Shown: piece by piece, positions 17,621 through 24,881 of the stretch
Numbering within the stretch: position 1 is the stretch's first letter
How the letters are laid out: every line of letters begins with the position of its first letter
Source: JAJDIA01 sp031555505
GTDB taxonomy: Bacteria; Bacteroidota; Bacteroidia; Bacteroidales; Tannerellaceae
Assembly: GCA_031555505.1 (NCBI GenBank)
Contig: JAVBUH010000063.1
Location: 1 to 58,800, forward strand
Direction: 5' to 3'
DNA: 58,800 bases
Made by a program: the position numbers and the translations under genes
Notes under the pieces: generated by a model
What the model was told of the DNA's origin: nothing
Database searches by the model: none
What the model saw: only the letters and a program-made list of their open reading frames with translations

Positions 17621-18049
17621 ATGATGATAGGTTTATGTAGTGACCATGCTGGTTTCGAGATAAAAGAATATATCAAGGAAATACTGGAAGAGAAAGGGTT
17701 GCCGTATAAGGATTTCGGCACCCACTCTACCGCCAGTTGTGATTATGCAGACTATGCGCACCCAATGGCGTATGCCGTTGAAGCAGGCGAAGTATATCCG
17801 GGGATCGCCGTATGCGGTTCGGGCAACGGTATCGGTATCACATTAAATAAACATCAGGGAATCAGGGCTGCATTGTGTTGGCATGAAGAGATTGCCCGTC
17901 TGGCACGGGCGCACAACGATGCGAATGTGCTGGTACTGCCCGGTCGTTTTATCAGTAAGGAGGAAACCACTAAAGCAGTCCACACCTTCCTCTCCACTCC
18001 CTTTGAAGGCGGACGACATCAACAAAGAATAGAGAAAATACCTCTATAA
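17621..18049 (+). CDS. rpiB: Ribose-5-phosphate isomerase B
   Basis: 142 residues, RpiB/LacAB fold. Signatures: IGLCSDHAGFEIKE at the N-terminus, the Asp-Tyr-Pro-like CDYADYAHPMA, the catalytic-loop region IAVCGSGNGIGITLNKHQGIRAALC (Cys as proton carrier), and the phosphate-binding ARAHNDANVLVLPGR. It interconverts ribulose-5-P and ribose-5-P. ATG at 17621 (Met-Met-Ile) or 17624 are equivalent; the longer upstream frame overlaps transketolase and is not used. Confidence 0.93.
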   Translation: MMIGLCSDHAGFEIKEYIKEILEEKGLPYKDFGTHSTASCDYADYAHPMAYAVEAGEVYPGIAVCGSGNGIGITLNKHQGIRAALCWHEEIARLARAHNDANVLVLPGRFISKEETTKAVHTFLSTPFEGGRHQQRIEKIPL

Positions 18050-18072
18050 CGAAATCGGCTCCTGACAGGAGC

Positions 18073-18110
18073 AGGCACCCATTGCTTCGATGCAACAGGC
18101 ATGGGTGCGG
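18073..18110 (+). terminator. Stable hairpin between rpiB and the symporter gene
   Basis: GCACCCAT pairs with ATGGGTGC around an inner TTGC/GCAA helix. A T-rich stretch follows only about 18 nt later (TTCTTATCTTTTC), so it is a poor intrinsic terminator by itself and may be an attenuator. It overlaps the earliest possible ATG of the symporter gene (18090), which argues against that start. Confidence 0.4.
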
Positions 18111-18161
18111 TGGCGCATGATCAGCTTCTTATCTTTTCAACTTTTAATGCTTACTCTCGTT

Positions 18162-19907
18162 ATGAATTGGAACTCACACGAATTTATCTGGCTCGACTGG
18201 GTAGTTCTCGCCATCGGTATATGTGCAGTAACAGGGGCTGTTTGGCGCTCGATCCAAAAAGACAAACGTTTACAACAGGGAGCCAATAGCGAAGACTACT
18301 TATTCGGCAAAGGCGAGCCCTGGTATATCATCGGTGCGGCTATCTTTGCGGCAAACATCGGCTCCGAACACCTGGTAGGGCTTGCCGGCACAGGCGCGAA
18401 AGCGGGTGTAGGGATGGCTCACTGGGAGATGCAGGGCTGGATGATACTCATCCTGGGCTGGCTCTTTGTTCCCTTCTACCAACTGATGAACAATAAAATG
18501 GGCAAGATCATCACGATGCCCGACTTCCTTAAATATCGCTACACACCGGCTACGGGTTCATGGCTGTCGATCATCACACTGGTGGCATACGTACTGACCA
18601 AAGTAAGTGTGACGGCGTTTACCGGAGGGATCTTTATGGAGAGCCTGCTGGGCTTGCCTTTCTGGTACGGGGCCATCGGACTGATCGTACTGACGGGTAT
18701 CTTTACCGTATTGGGCGGGATGAAAGGGGTGATGACACTCTCGGCCATTCAGACACCGATCCTTATCCTCGGTTCATTCCTGGTACTTTTCCTCGGATTG
18801 TCTGCGCTCGGCGAAGGCAGTATTGCCGCCGGTTGGACGGCCATGATAGACTATTCCAGAACGCTCAACGCAGGGACAGACGGTGTGGCTTACGGCACCA
18901 ACCACATGTTCCACTTCCAGACCGGCGACCCGCTGTACGACGACTATCCCGGTTTCTGGGTATTTATCGGAGCCTCTATCATCGGTTTCTGGTATTGGTG
19001 TACCGACCAGCATATCGTGCAACGCGTACTCGGGCAGCATACAGGCGAATCGAACGAAGCGGTGATGAAACGTGCCCGCAGAGGCTCAATCGCCGCCGGT
19101 TACTTCAAACTGTTGCCCGTATTTATGTTCCTGATCCCGGGTATGGTTGCGGCGGCATTGGCTGCACGTCCGGATAGCGGCTTCACGCTGAGTGATCCGG
19201 ATACCGCCTTCGGCTCGATGGTGAAATTCGTCTTGCCTGCCGGTGTGAAGGGGATTGTGACGATCGGTTTCATCTCGGCATTGATGGCTTCCCTGGCTGC
19301 ATTCTTCAACTCATGCGCCACACTGTTTACAGAAGACTTCTACAAAGCGAAATACAAGGATAAGAGTGAAACCACCTACATACGGGTAGGCCGTGTGGCG
19401 ACGATCGTAGTGGTGGTACTCGGTATTATCTGGATACCTGTAATGATGAGCCTCGGTAGTCTGTACGACTATCTGCAAGGTATCCAATCGTTGCTTGCTC
19501 CTGCAATGGTAGCCGTATTCGCACTTGGTATATTCTCCCAAAAGATTACCCCCAAGGCTGGTGAAGCAGGTATGATAGCGGGCTTTGCGCTCGGTATGGT
19601 GCGCTTGCTCACCAACATCCTTACCCATACGGGTAAAGACGTGATGGAAGGATGGTGGTGGGAACACACCGCCTGGTTCTGGCAGACCAACTGGCTTATT
19701 TTCGAGATCTGGTTGCTTGTCTTCATCATCCTGCTGATGATCGTGGTATCCTGCTTTACCCCGAAGCCAACCGCTCAGCAGGTCGAAGCGATCACGTTCA
19801 CCGACGACTACAAAAAGCAAATCAGTAAGAGCTGGGACAAGTGGGATGTGATAGCCTCCCTCGGCGTTGTTGCCCTTTGCGCCTTGTTTTACTGTTATTT
19901 CTGGTGA
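18162..19907 (+). CDS. SSS-family sodium:sugar symporter (AraT-like)
   Basis: 581 residues from the ATG at 18162; in-frame ATGs at 18117 and 18090 would add up to 24 residues, but the 18090 start sits in a strong hairpin. About 14 hydrophobic segments are seen. SSS hallmarks: DYLFGKGEPWYIIGAAIFAANIGSEHLVGLAGTGAKAG (sodium/substrate region of TM1-2), TMPDFLKYRY, and the conserved FWYWCTDQHIVQRVLG core. It imports a sugar with Na+ at the inner membrane. Arabinose as substrate is inferred from the cluster, which matches the Bacteroides ara locus with an SSS transporter. Confidence 0.88.
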   Translation: MNWNSHEFIWLDWVVLAIGICAVTGAVWRSIQKDKRLQQGANSEDYLFGKGEPWYIIGAAIFAANIGSEHLVGLAGTGAKAGVGMAHWEMQGWMILILGWLFVPFYQLMNNKMGKIITMPDFLKYRYTPATGSWLSIITLVAYVLTKVSVTAFTGGIFMESLLGLPFWYGAIGLIVLTGIFTVLGGMKGVMTLSAIQTPILILGSFLVLFLGLSALGEGSIAAGWTAMIDYSRTLNAGTDGVAYGTNHMFHFQTGDPLYDDYPGFWVFIGASIIGFWYWCTDQHIVQRVLGQHTGESNEAVMKRARRGSIAAGYFKLLPVFMFLIPGMVAAALAARPDSGFTLSDPDTAFGSMVKFVLPAGVKGIVTIGFISALMASLAAFFNSCATLFTEDFYKAKYKDKSETTYIRVGRVATIVVVVLGIIWIPVMMSLGSLYDYLQGIQSLLAPAMVAVFALGIFSQKITPKAGEAGMIAGFALGMVRLLTNILTHTGKDVMEGWWWEHTAWFWQTNWLIFEIWLLVFIILLMIVVSCFTPKPTAQQVEAITFTDDYKKQISKSWDKWDVIASLGVVALCALFYCYFW

Positions 19908-20008
19908 TAATCCTACTAACTTGAACAAACAATTACAAACATGATTGCAATCAAGCATGGGGAGTGGAATATTACAACAGACTACCTCTTATTCAAACAA
20001 CACTCATT

Positions 20009-22582
20009 ATGGACAAACTTATACTTGCCTTATCCCTTTGCTGCGCAATAGGCGTTCAGCACCTGGCAACTGCACAAGAGGCCTATTTCATGGATGGCTA
20101 TCACGGGGGTGTCTATGGACACTACCCGGAAGGGCAGACTGCTTTTATTAACAAGATGCTCAAACAGTATCCCGACTGGAGTATAAATATTGAAGTAGAA
20201 CCCGAATCATGGGACGTGGTCAAGTTGCGGGATCCGGCGGCCTACGAGGAGTTCAAACAGTTGTTCGAAGATCAGTCCGTCCGCACCAGCCGGATAGAGT
20301 ATGTCAATCCATCGTACGCGCAAAGTTATTTTTTCGGCACATCCGGCGAAAGCAACATCCGGCAATTCTCCTACGGGATTGAACTGGTACGGAAACATTT
20401 CCCTTCGGCAGTGTTTACCACCTATTCGGCCGAAGAGCCTTGTTTCACCAGTTCGCTGCCTTACATCCTGAAATCGTTTGGTTTCACCTATGCATCTACC
20501 AAGAATCCGAATACGATGTGGGGCGGTTACACGGCAGCATACGGTGGAGAGTTGGTGAATTGGATCGGGCCCGATGGCACCGCCCTGCTTACGGTTCCCC
20601 GCTATGCCTGTGAAGAGCTTCAACCAGGCTCTACGTGGCAAAGCATGGCGTGGTACAACAGCAAAGCCTATATCCAAAAATGCCTGGATGCCGGTATCCT
20701 GCACCCGGCCGGGATGTGTATCCAAGACGCGGCCTGGAGCCACGGATGGGACAAAGGGCCTTGGTTGGGACAAGATACTTCCCGGTTTTATACGCCTACC
20801 CATTATAAGACCTGGCGCAACTACATTGCTAATTATTCCATGGGATCTACCGGCAATAACTGGCATTTCACCCAGGAGGATGTACTCACCAGCCTGGTAT
20901 GGGGCAGCCAGGTAATGAACAAACTCACGCAGGAAATAAGGAGGGCCGAAAACAATATCGTCCAAGCTGAGAAAATGGCCGTCTTTGCAGCATTGGCAGG
21001 CAACAGGCGCTGGCCCAAAGGGCTGATCGATGAGGGGTGGGTGAAATTACTACTCTCCCAGCATCACGATTGCTGGATTGTTCCCTATAACAACCTGCAC
21101 AGCGGACGCACCTGGGCCGAACACGTAACCGAATGGACAGGGGTGACCAACCAGAACAGCCGCGTGGTCATTGGCCGGTCGTTGGATGCAATAAGGAAAG
21201 ACGGGCAAACGGCTGTCAGGGTATATAATACATTAGCCGTCGACCGGCATGAAACAGTCCGCGTAAAAGTACCCTCCACCTGGTATCACGCAGCCTGGAC
21301 GGTGGTGGATCAGACAGGACAATCCCATCCCACTCAACTGATCAGGGAAGAAGGCAGCACCTGGATGCTATTCCCCGCCAGTGTCCCTTCCTTCGGATAC
21401 GCCACCTATACCATCCGGAAAGGAAAGACCACCACAAGCAATACGCTTTCTTGTGTACGGCAAAACAGCAAATACATCCTCGAAAGCGACCTCTACCGGA
21501 TGGTAATCAATCCGCAAAAAGGAGGCACCATTGAAAGCCTGGTAGCCAAGAAACTACAGAATAAAGAGTATGTAGACCGACACAGCAGCTGGTTTTTCAA
21601 TGAACTCAAAGGTTACTTCGGAGACAAAGGACAGTTCCTGTCCAGTGCCGACAGGCCAGCCACCCTGCGGATTATAGAGCAAGGGCCGCTGTTGCTGCAC
21701 ATAGAGATTGACGGGTTCATCGGAGAACATCCCTTTACACAAACTATTTATCTCAGACAGGGAGAAGAAAAAATAGCCATGCGCGTACGGATTGACTGGC
21801 AGGGTAATCCGGCCATCGGAGAACCCGGTATTGCATTCAGCGCCGAGAACCCAAGAAAAGCATTCTATGACGATCGCTACAAATTGCGGGTCTGTTTCCC
21901 GGCTGCCATCAGCCATCAGCAAATCTATAAGGACGCACCCTTCGATGTCTGCAAAAGCCGCCTGGAGAATACCTACTTTAACCGCTGGGATCAGATCAAA
22001 CATACCATCCTGCTCCATTGGGTAGACCTGGAAAGTAACAGTAATGACAACAGCCTGGCTTTGTTTACCGATCATACCACCAGCTATGTACACGGCAAAG
22101 ACCATCCGCTGGCGCTTACCCTGCAATTTGCAGGCAAAGGGTTATGGGGTAGAGACTACATCATCAACGAGCCCACATCTATAGCGTATAGTTTACTGCC
22201 CCATGCCGGACAATGGGATACGGATCGTATCTGGAGCACCGGCGAACGCATCAACGAGCCACTGATCACCACCCTGACCCATGAACAGGTTGGCGAAGTG
22301 CCTCCCCAATCCTTTTTCTCCATTCAGGACAATGCCTATGAATTGGTATCGATGGAAATGAAAGGGCAGGACTTATATATCCGCCTGTTCAATGCGCAAA
22401 GCGATCATACGGACAAGCAAATCACATGCGCTGTCAATTCCGATCAGATAGAGTGGGTAGAATTAAGCGGTGAAAGCATCCAGGTTACGCAAGCCACAAA
22501 AACCGGTAACGCATCCGTTTTCACCGCCCGCATTCCCCGCTTCGGTATCCGGACCCTTAAACTCAGCAACGTGCACATGTGA
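20009..22582 (+). CDS. Secreted glycoside hydrolase family 38-like (alpha-mannosidase-like)
   Basis: 857 residues. The ATG at 20009 gives a clean signal peptide (MDKLILALSLCCAIGVQHLATA, then Gln); an in-frame ATG at 19964 lengthens it without improving it. The N-terminal (beta/alpha) domain starts DGYHGGVYGHYPEGQ, the middle has LLLSQHHDCWIVPYN (compare QHHDxxxG in GH38), and the C-terminal 350 residues fit the GH38 beta domain (EGSTWMLFPA, LRQGEEKIAMRVRIDW). The N-terminal zinc-site motif differs from the classical HxHxDPGW, so substrate is uncertain. It lies 101 nt after the symporter gene, co-directional. Confidence 0.75.
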   Translation: MDKLILALSLCCAIGVQHLATAQEAYFMDGYHGGVYGHYPEGQTAFINKMLKQYPDWSINIEVEPESWDVVKLRDPAAYEEFKQLFEDQSVRTSRIEYVNPSYAQSYFFGTSGESNIRQFSYGIELVRKHFPSAVFTTYSAEEPCFTSSLPYILKSFGFTYASTKNPNTMWGGYTAAYGGELVNWIGPDGTALLTVPRYACEELQPGSTWQSMAWYNSKAYIQKCLDAGILHPAGMCIQDAAWSHGWDKGPWLGQDTSRFYTPTHYKTWRNYIANYSMGSTGNNWHFTQEDVLTSLVWGSQVMNKLTQEIRRAENNIVQAEKMAVFAALAGNRRWPKGLIDEGWVKLLLSQHHDCWIVPYNNLHSGRTWAEHVTEWTGVTNQNSRVVIGRSLDAIRKDGQTAVRVYNTLAVDRHETVRVKVPSTWYHAAWTVVDQTGQSHPTQLIREEGSTWMLFPASVPSFGYATYTIRKGKTTTSNTLSCVRQNSKYILESDLYRMVINPQKGGTIESLVAKKLQNKEYVDRHSSWFFNELKGYFGDKGQFLSSADRPATLRIIEQGPLLLHIEIDGFIGEHPFTQTIYLRQGEEKIAMRVRIDWQGNPAIGEPGIAFSAENPRKAFYDDRYKLRVCFPAAISHQQIYKDAPFDVCKSRLENTYFNRWDQIKHTILLHWVDLESNSNDNSLALFTDHTTSYVHGKDHPLALTLQFAGKGLWGRDYIINEPTSIAYSLLPHAGQWDTDRIWSTGERINEPLITTLTHEQVGEVPPQSFFSIQDNAYELVSMEMKGQDLYIRLFNAQSDHTDKQITCAVNSDQIEWVELSGESIQVTQATKTGNASVFTARIPRFGIRTLKLSNVHM

Positions 22583-22588
22583 TTGCAA

Positions 22589-22750
22589 CCCCTCACCTTC
22601 TACTGGTGATTCACTTTCCCTTTTTTGTCACCTGTCACGGCCGCTTGCAGACAGGGATTGAGTGTGACAGGAGAGTGACAGCAGAACAAAAAACAGCCTC
22701 TGCCGCCACTGTAATTCATTGACATCCAGTAGATAATAACAGGGTGAAGG
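22589..22750. repeat. Imperfect nested inverted repeat, about 160 bp
   Basis: TCTACTGG (22599-22606) pairs with CCAGTAGA (22726-22733), bordered by CCTCACC and GGGTGAAGG. Inside, TGTCACCTGTCAC (22626-22638) pairs with GTGACAGG-aga-GTGACA (22664-22680). There is no coding frame. It resembles a miniature inverted-repeat element or a structured RNA; no second copy is present in this window. Confidence 0.45.
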
Positions 22751-22771
22751 CAATTTTCGTGTAAGAAGTTA

Positions 22772-23129
22772 TAGCAGATGGATGTTCACTACAAGGTGGG
22801 TTTTAGCGCTGTTCCTGCCGTTGAAATGATCAGATGCTGGACTTGCCCAAACGAGGCCTGCGCCTCACTTCCGCGAGGCCTGCGCCTCGATCCCCCTGAG
22901 GCCTGCGCCTCACTCCCCCTGAGGCCTGCGCCTCGATCAAGTGAGGCATGCGCGTAGATAGTGTTGGCGGAGTGTCCGGTTTTCAATCATCCGGATTGGC
23001 TTTCAAAATCACCATCGTCTCCCGAAAAAAAGATCATAATGTTCGAAAACGAAGAGTATGATGTTCCTAAACGAAGATCATAACGATCGTTTTGGATCGT
23101 TATGATCTTTTTTGTGGCGATTTACGGGT
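22772..23129 (+). repeat. Long dispersed repeat, copy 1
   Basis: About 358 bp, aligning end to end with the reverse complement of 58447-58800. From left to right: an 80-bp conserved lead, an array of five 14-bp units at 22853, 22875, 22898, 22921 and 22943 (four GAGGCCTGCGCCTC and one degenerate), a 50-bp linker, then a hairpin block ending in a T-run. Each unit is a GAGGC/GCCTC hairpin with a CTGC loop. The period is 22-23 bp. Confidence 0.85.
23074..23113 (+). terminator. Terminator-like hairpin at the end of repeat copy 1
   Basis: AAGATCATAACGATC (23074-23088) and its exact complement at 23095-23109 form a 15-bp stem with a GTTTTG loop, followed by six Ts. It is a strong intrinsic terminator by structure. 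No gene ends directly before it, so it may be a property of the repeat itself. Confidence 0.6.
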
Positions 23130-23187
23130 TGATCTGCGTGAAGAACTTGCTCCTGTTTAGCATAGCACTCTGCCGGGCGAATAACAA

Positions 23188-23216
23188 AAAAAGCTGCCCG
23201 ATACAGGCAGCTTTTT
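23188..23216 (-). terminator. Terminator of tRNA-Asn
   Basis: AAAAAGCTGCC pairs with GGCAGCTTTTT across a seven-base loop. It lies 2 nt beyond the 3' end of the tRNA; the minus strand ends in a T-run. Confidence 0.75.
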
Positions 23217-23218
23217 AG

Positions 23219-23292
23219 CTCTTCCTCTTGGACTTGAACCAAGGACCCTCTGATTAACAGTCAGATGCTCTAACCAACTGAGCTAAGGAAGA
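23219..23292 (-). tRNA. tRNA-Asn (GTT anticodon)
   Basis: Complete cloverleaf on the minus strand: acceptor TCTTCCT/AGGAAGA, D-arm with AGCTCAGTTGGTTAGAGC, anticodon stem TCTGA/TCAGA with loop CTGTTAA giving anticodon GTT, and T-loop GGTTCAAGTCC. CCA is not encoded. Confidence 0.95.
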
Positions 23293-23337
23293 AGGTTGTT
23301 TTCATCCGGGATGTATGCCCCTTCCGAAAATGCTTTG

Positions 23338-23345
23338 CAAAAGTA
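23338..23345 (-). promoter_or_regulatory. -7 promoter box for tRNA-Asn
   Basis: TACTTTTG on the minus strand fits TAnnTTTG and lies 46 nt upstream of the tRNA 5' end. Confidence 0.45.
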
Positions 23346-23425
23346 ATGCTATTTTCAATATATGCAATACCTTTTCGAAAAAAATGTGGAATAATCATCC
23401 AACCTTCGCCATAAACAGGGCGGAT

Positions 23426-24091
23426 TCAGGGGAATGAAGCCGTAAAAAGGGCATGAAGCCGCTCTTTTGCCAACGCAAAATCCTGTACTTCGCCCAGTTC
23501 CACCGCCAGGGAAGTCACTCCTTTATCTGTAAACCCACAAGGGTTGATCAATGAGAAATAGCTCAGGTCGGTATTAATATTGAGGGCAAACCCATGCATC
23601 GTGACAAACCGGCTGCTTTTTACCCCGATGGCACATATCTTTCGTGCCCGTCCAGGTATCGTAGGATCCAACCACACACCCGTAGCTCCGTCCATTCGCT
23701 CTCCCTCAATGCCATAAAGCGCGAGAAAGCCGATCACAATGTCTTCGAGCAGATGCACATACTGCTTGAGCCCAAGCGACCAATGATCCAGATCAAACAC
23801 CGGATATCCGGTGATCTGCCCGGGGCCGTGATACGTAATATCCCCTCCCCGATCGATGTAGAACAAAGAAACCCCCCGCTGTTCCAATACCGCCGGAGGT
23901 ATCAGGAGATTGGTTTCGTTCCCGCTTTTGCCCAAAGTCAGTACCGGTTCATGCTCACAAAAGAAAAGGATGCTTTCGCCGGGGATTTCCTGTTTTTTAG
24001 CGGTAAGTAAAGCGTTGAAGGCATCCGTCTGCCGGTCTAATGCCTGGGCATAACCGATTCGTCCGAGATCGTGATAAGTGAAGCTCTCCAT
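23426..24091 (-). CDS. lipB: Lipoyl(octanoyl) transferase
   Basis: 221 residues, LipB/LplA fold. The RGGDITYHGPGQ motif is at 81-92, the catalytic lysine at about Lys151 in RKICAIGVKSSRF, and the thioester cysteine at about Cys185 in NPCGFTDKG. It transfers octanoate from acyl carrier protein to lipoyl domains, the first step of lipoate synthesis. The N-terminus YHDLGRIGYAQALDRQ matches the family, so the start at 24091 appears correct even though it overlaps mtgA by 55 nt. Confidence 0.95.
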   Translation of the reverse strand: MESFTYHDLGRIGYAQALDRQTDAFNALLTAKKQEIPGESILFFCEHEPVLTLGKSGNETNLLIPPAVLEQRGVSLFYIDRGGDITYHGPGQITGYPVFDLDHWSLGLKQYVHLLEDIVIGFLALYGIEGERMDGATGVWLDPTIPGRARKICAIGVKSSRFVTMHGFALNINTDLSYFSLINPCGFTDKGVTSLAVELGEVQDFALAKERLHALFTASFP

Positions 24092-24846
24092 TTTTTTCTT
24101 TTTTTGGTTGATTCCGGTTGCGAACCTGTATTTCCACCGTCAAAGCCCATATTGACTTTGAGCAGTTTTCCCATAAGTGACAATATCTGCCCCTGTCTTT
24201 TTAAGATGTAGGGAGAAGGATGGGCCGAATTAAAACGGATCGGATTAGGCAATGTTGCCGCGATCAGGGCGGCTTCCTGGCGGGAAAGCAAAAAGGCGTG
24301 TTTCCGGAAATGCGCCATCGCAACCGCTTCAGCGCCATAAATACCCTTCCCCGTTTCGATCGAGTTGAGATAGACCTCCATAATCCGCTCTTTCCCCCAT
24401 ATCCATTCGATCAACAGGGTAAAATAAGCCTCCAGTCCCTTTCGTATATAGTTTTTCCCGGGCCACAGGAATACGTTCTTTGCCGTTTGTTGTGAAATAG
24501 TACTGCCGCCACGTACCCGGACACCCTTCTCGGCTTCCTCCATCGCCTTTTGTATCTGATCCAGATCGAAACCATTGTGGTCAAGGAATAAATTGTCTTC
24601 GGATGCCACCACGGCCTGCACCAAGGGTTGTGCGATCCGGCTCAAAGGCACCCAGGTATGATCGATCTTCTTTTCTTCGCCATCCCGGATCTGCTCAAAG
24701 AAACGGATAAACATCAGCGGCGTATAGTATACCGGAATGTACTTATAGGCTACCACCGCAAGGATGGAAGAAATAAACAGCAACAGGAAGAGATTCCTGA
24801 TCCAGATAAAAAAACGCCTGGCGATATGTTTTGTTTTCTCCTTCAT
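24037..24846 (-). CDS. mtgA: Monofunctional peptidoglycan glycosyltransferase
   Basis: 269 residues from the ATG at 24846 (24861 adds five residues). One N-terminal membrane segment (FFIWIRNLFLLLFISSILAVVAY) is followed by a GT51 domain with ASEDNLFLDHNGFD (catalytic Glu), RGGSTISQQTAKNVFLWPGKNYIRKGLEAY, and IMEVYLNSIETGKGIYGAEA. There is no transpeptidase domain. It polymerises lipid II into glycan strands at the periplasmic face. The last 18 codons overlap the start of lipB, so the genes are coupled. Confidence 0.93.
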   Translation of the reverse strand: MKEKTKHIARRFFIWIRNLFLLLFISSILAVVAYKYIPVYYTPLMFIRFFEQIRDGEEKKIDHTWVPLSRIAQPLVQAVVASEDNLFLDHNGFDLDQIQKAMEEAEKGVRVRGGSTISQQTAKNVFLWPGKNYIRKGLEAYFTLLIEWIWGKERIMEVYLNSIETGKGIYGAEAVAMAHFRKHAFLLSRQEAALIAATLPNPIRFNSAHPSPYILKRQGQILSLMGKLLKVNMGFDGGNTGSQPESTKKRKKWRASLITISDESVMPRH

Positions 24847-24881
24847 TGTTCCTGACAACAAAAGTAAGAAAAATACATCGC

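Larger units (their letters stand above)
22583..23218. other. Gene-free region with two repeat structures
   Basis: 636 bp between the mannosidase stop and tRNA-Asn. It contains an imperfect inverted element (22589-22750), the first copy of a long dispersed repeat (22772-23129), and the tRNA-Asn terminator. A 65-codon minus-strand frame through the repeat is not conserved in the second copy and is not considered a gene. Confidence 0.7.

Noticed and set aside
19964..20008. Earlier start for the GH38-like protein
   Set aside because: It adds 15 polar residues before an otherwise clean signal peptide.
22853..22956. CRISPR array
   Set aside because: Units are 14-bp palindromes with 8-9 bp spacers, far shorter than CRISPR spacers, and no cas genes are present.
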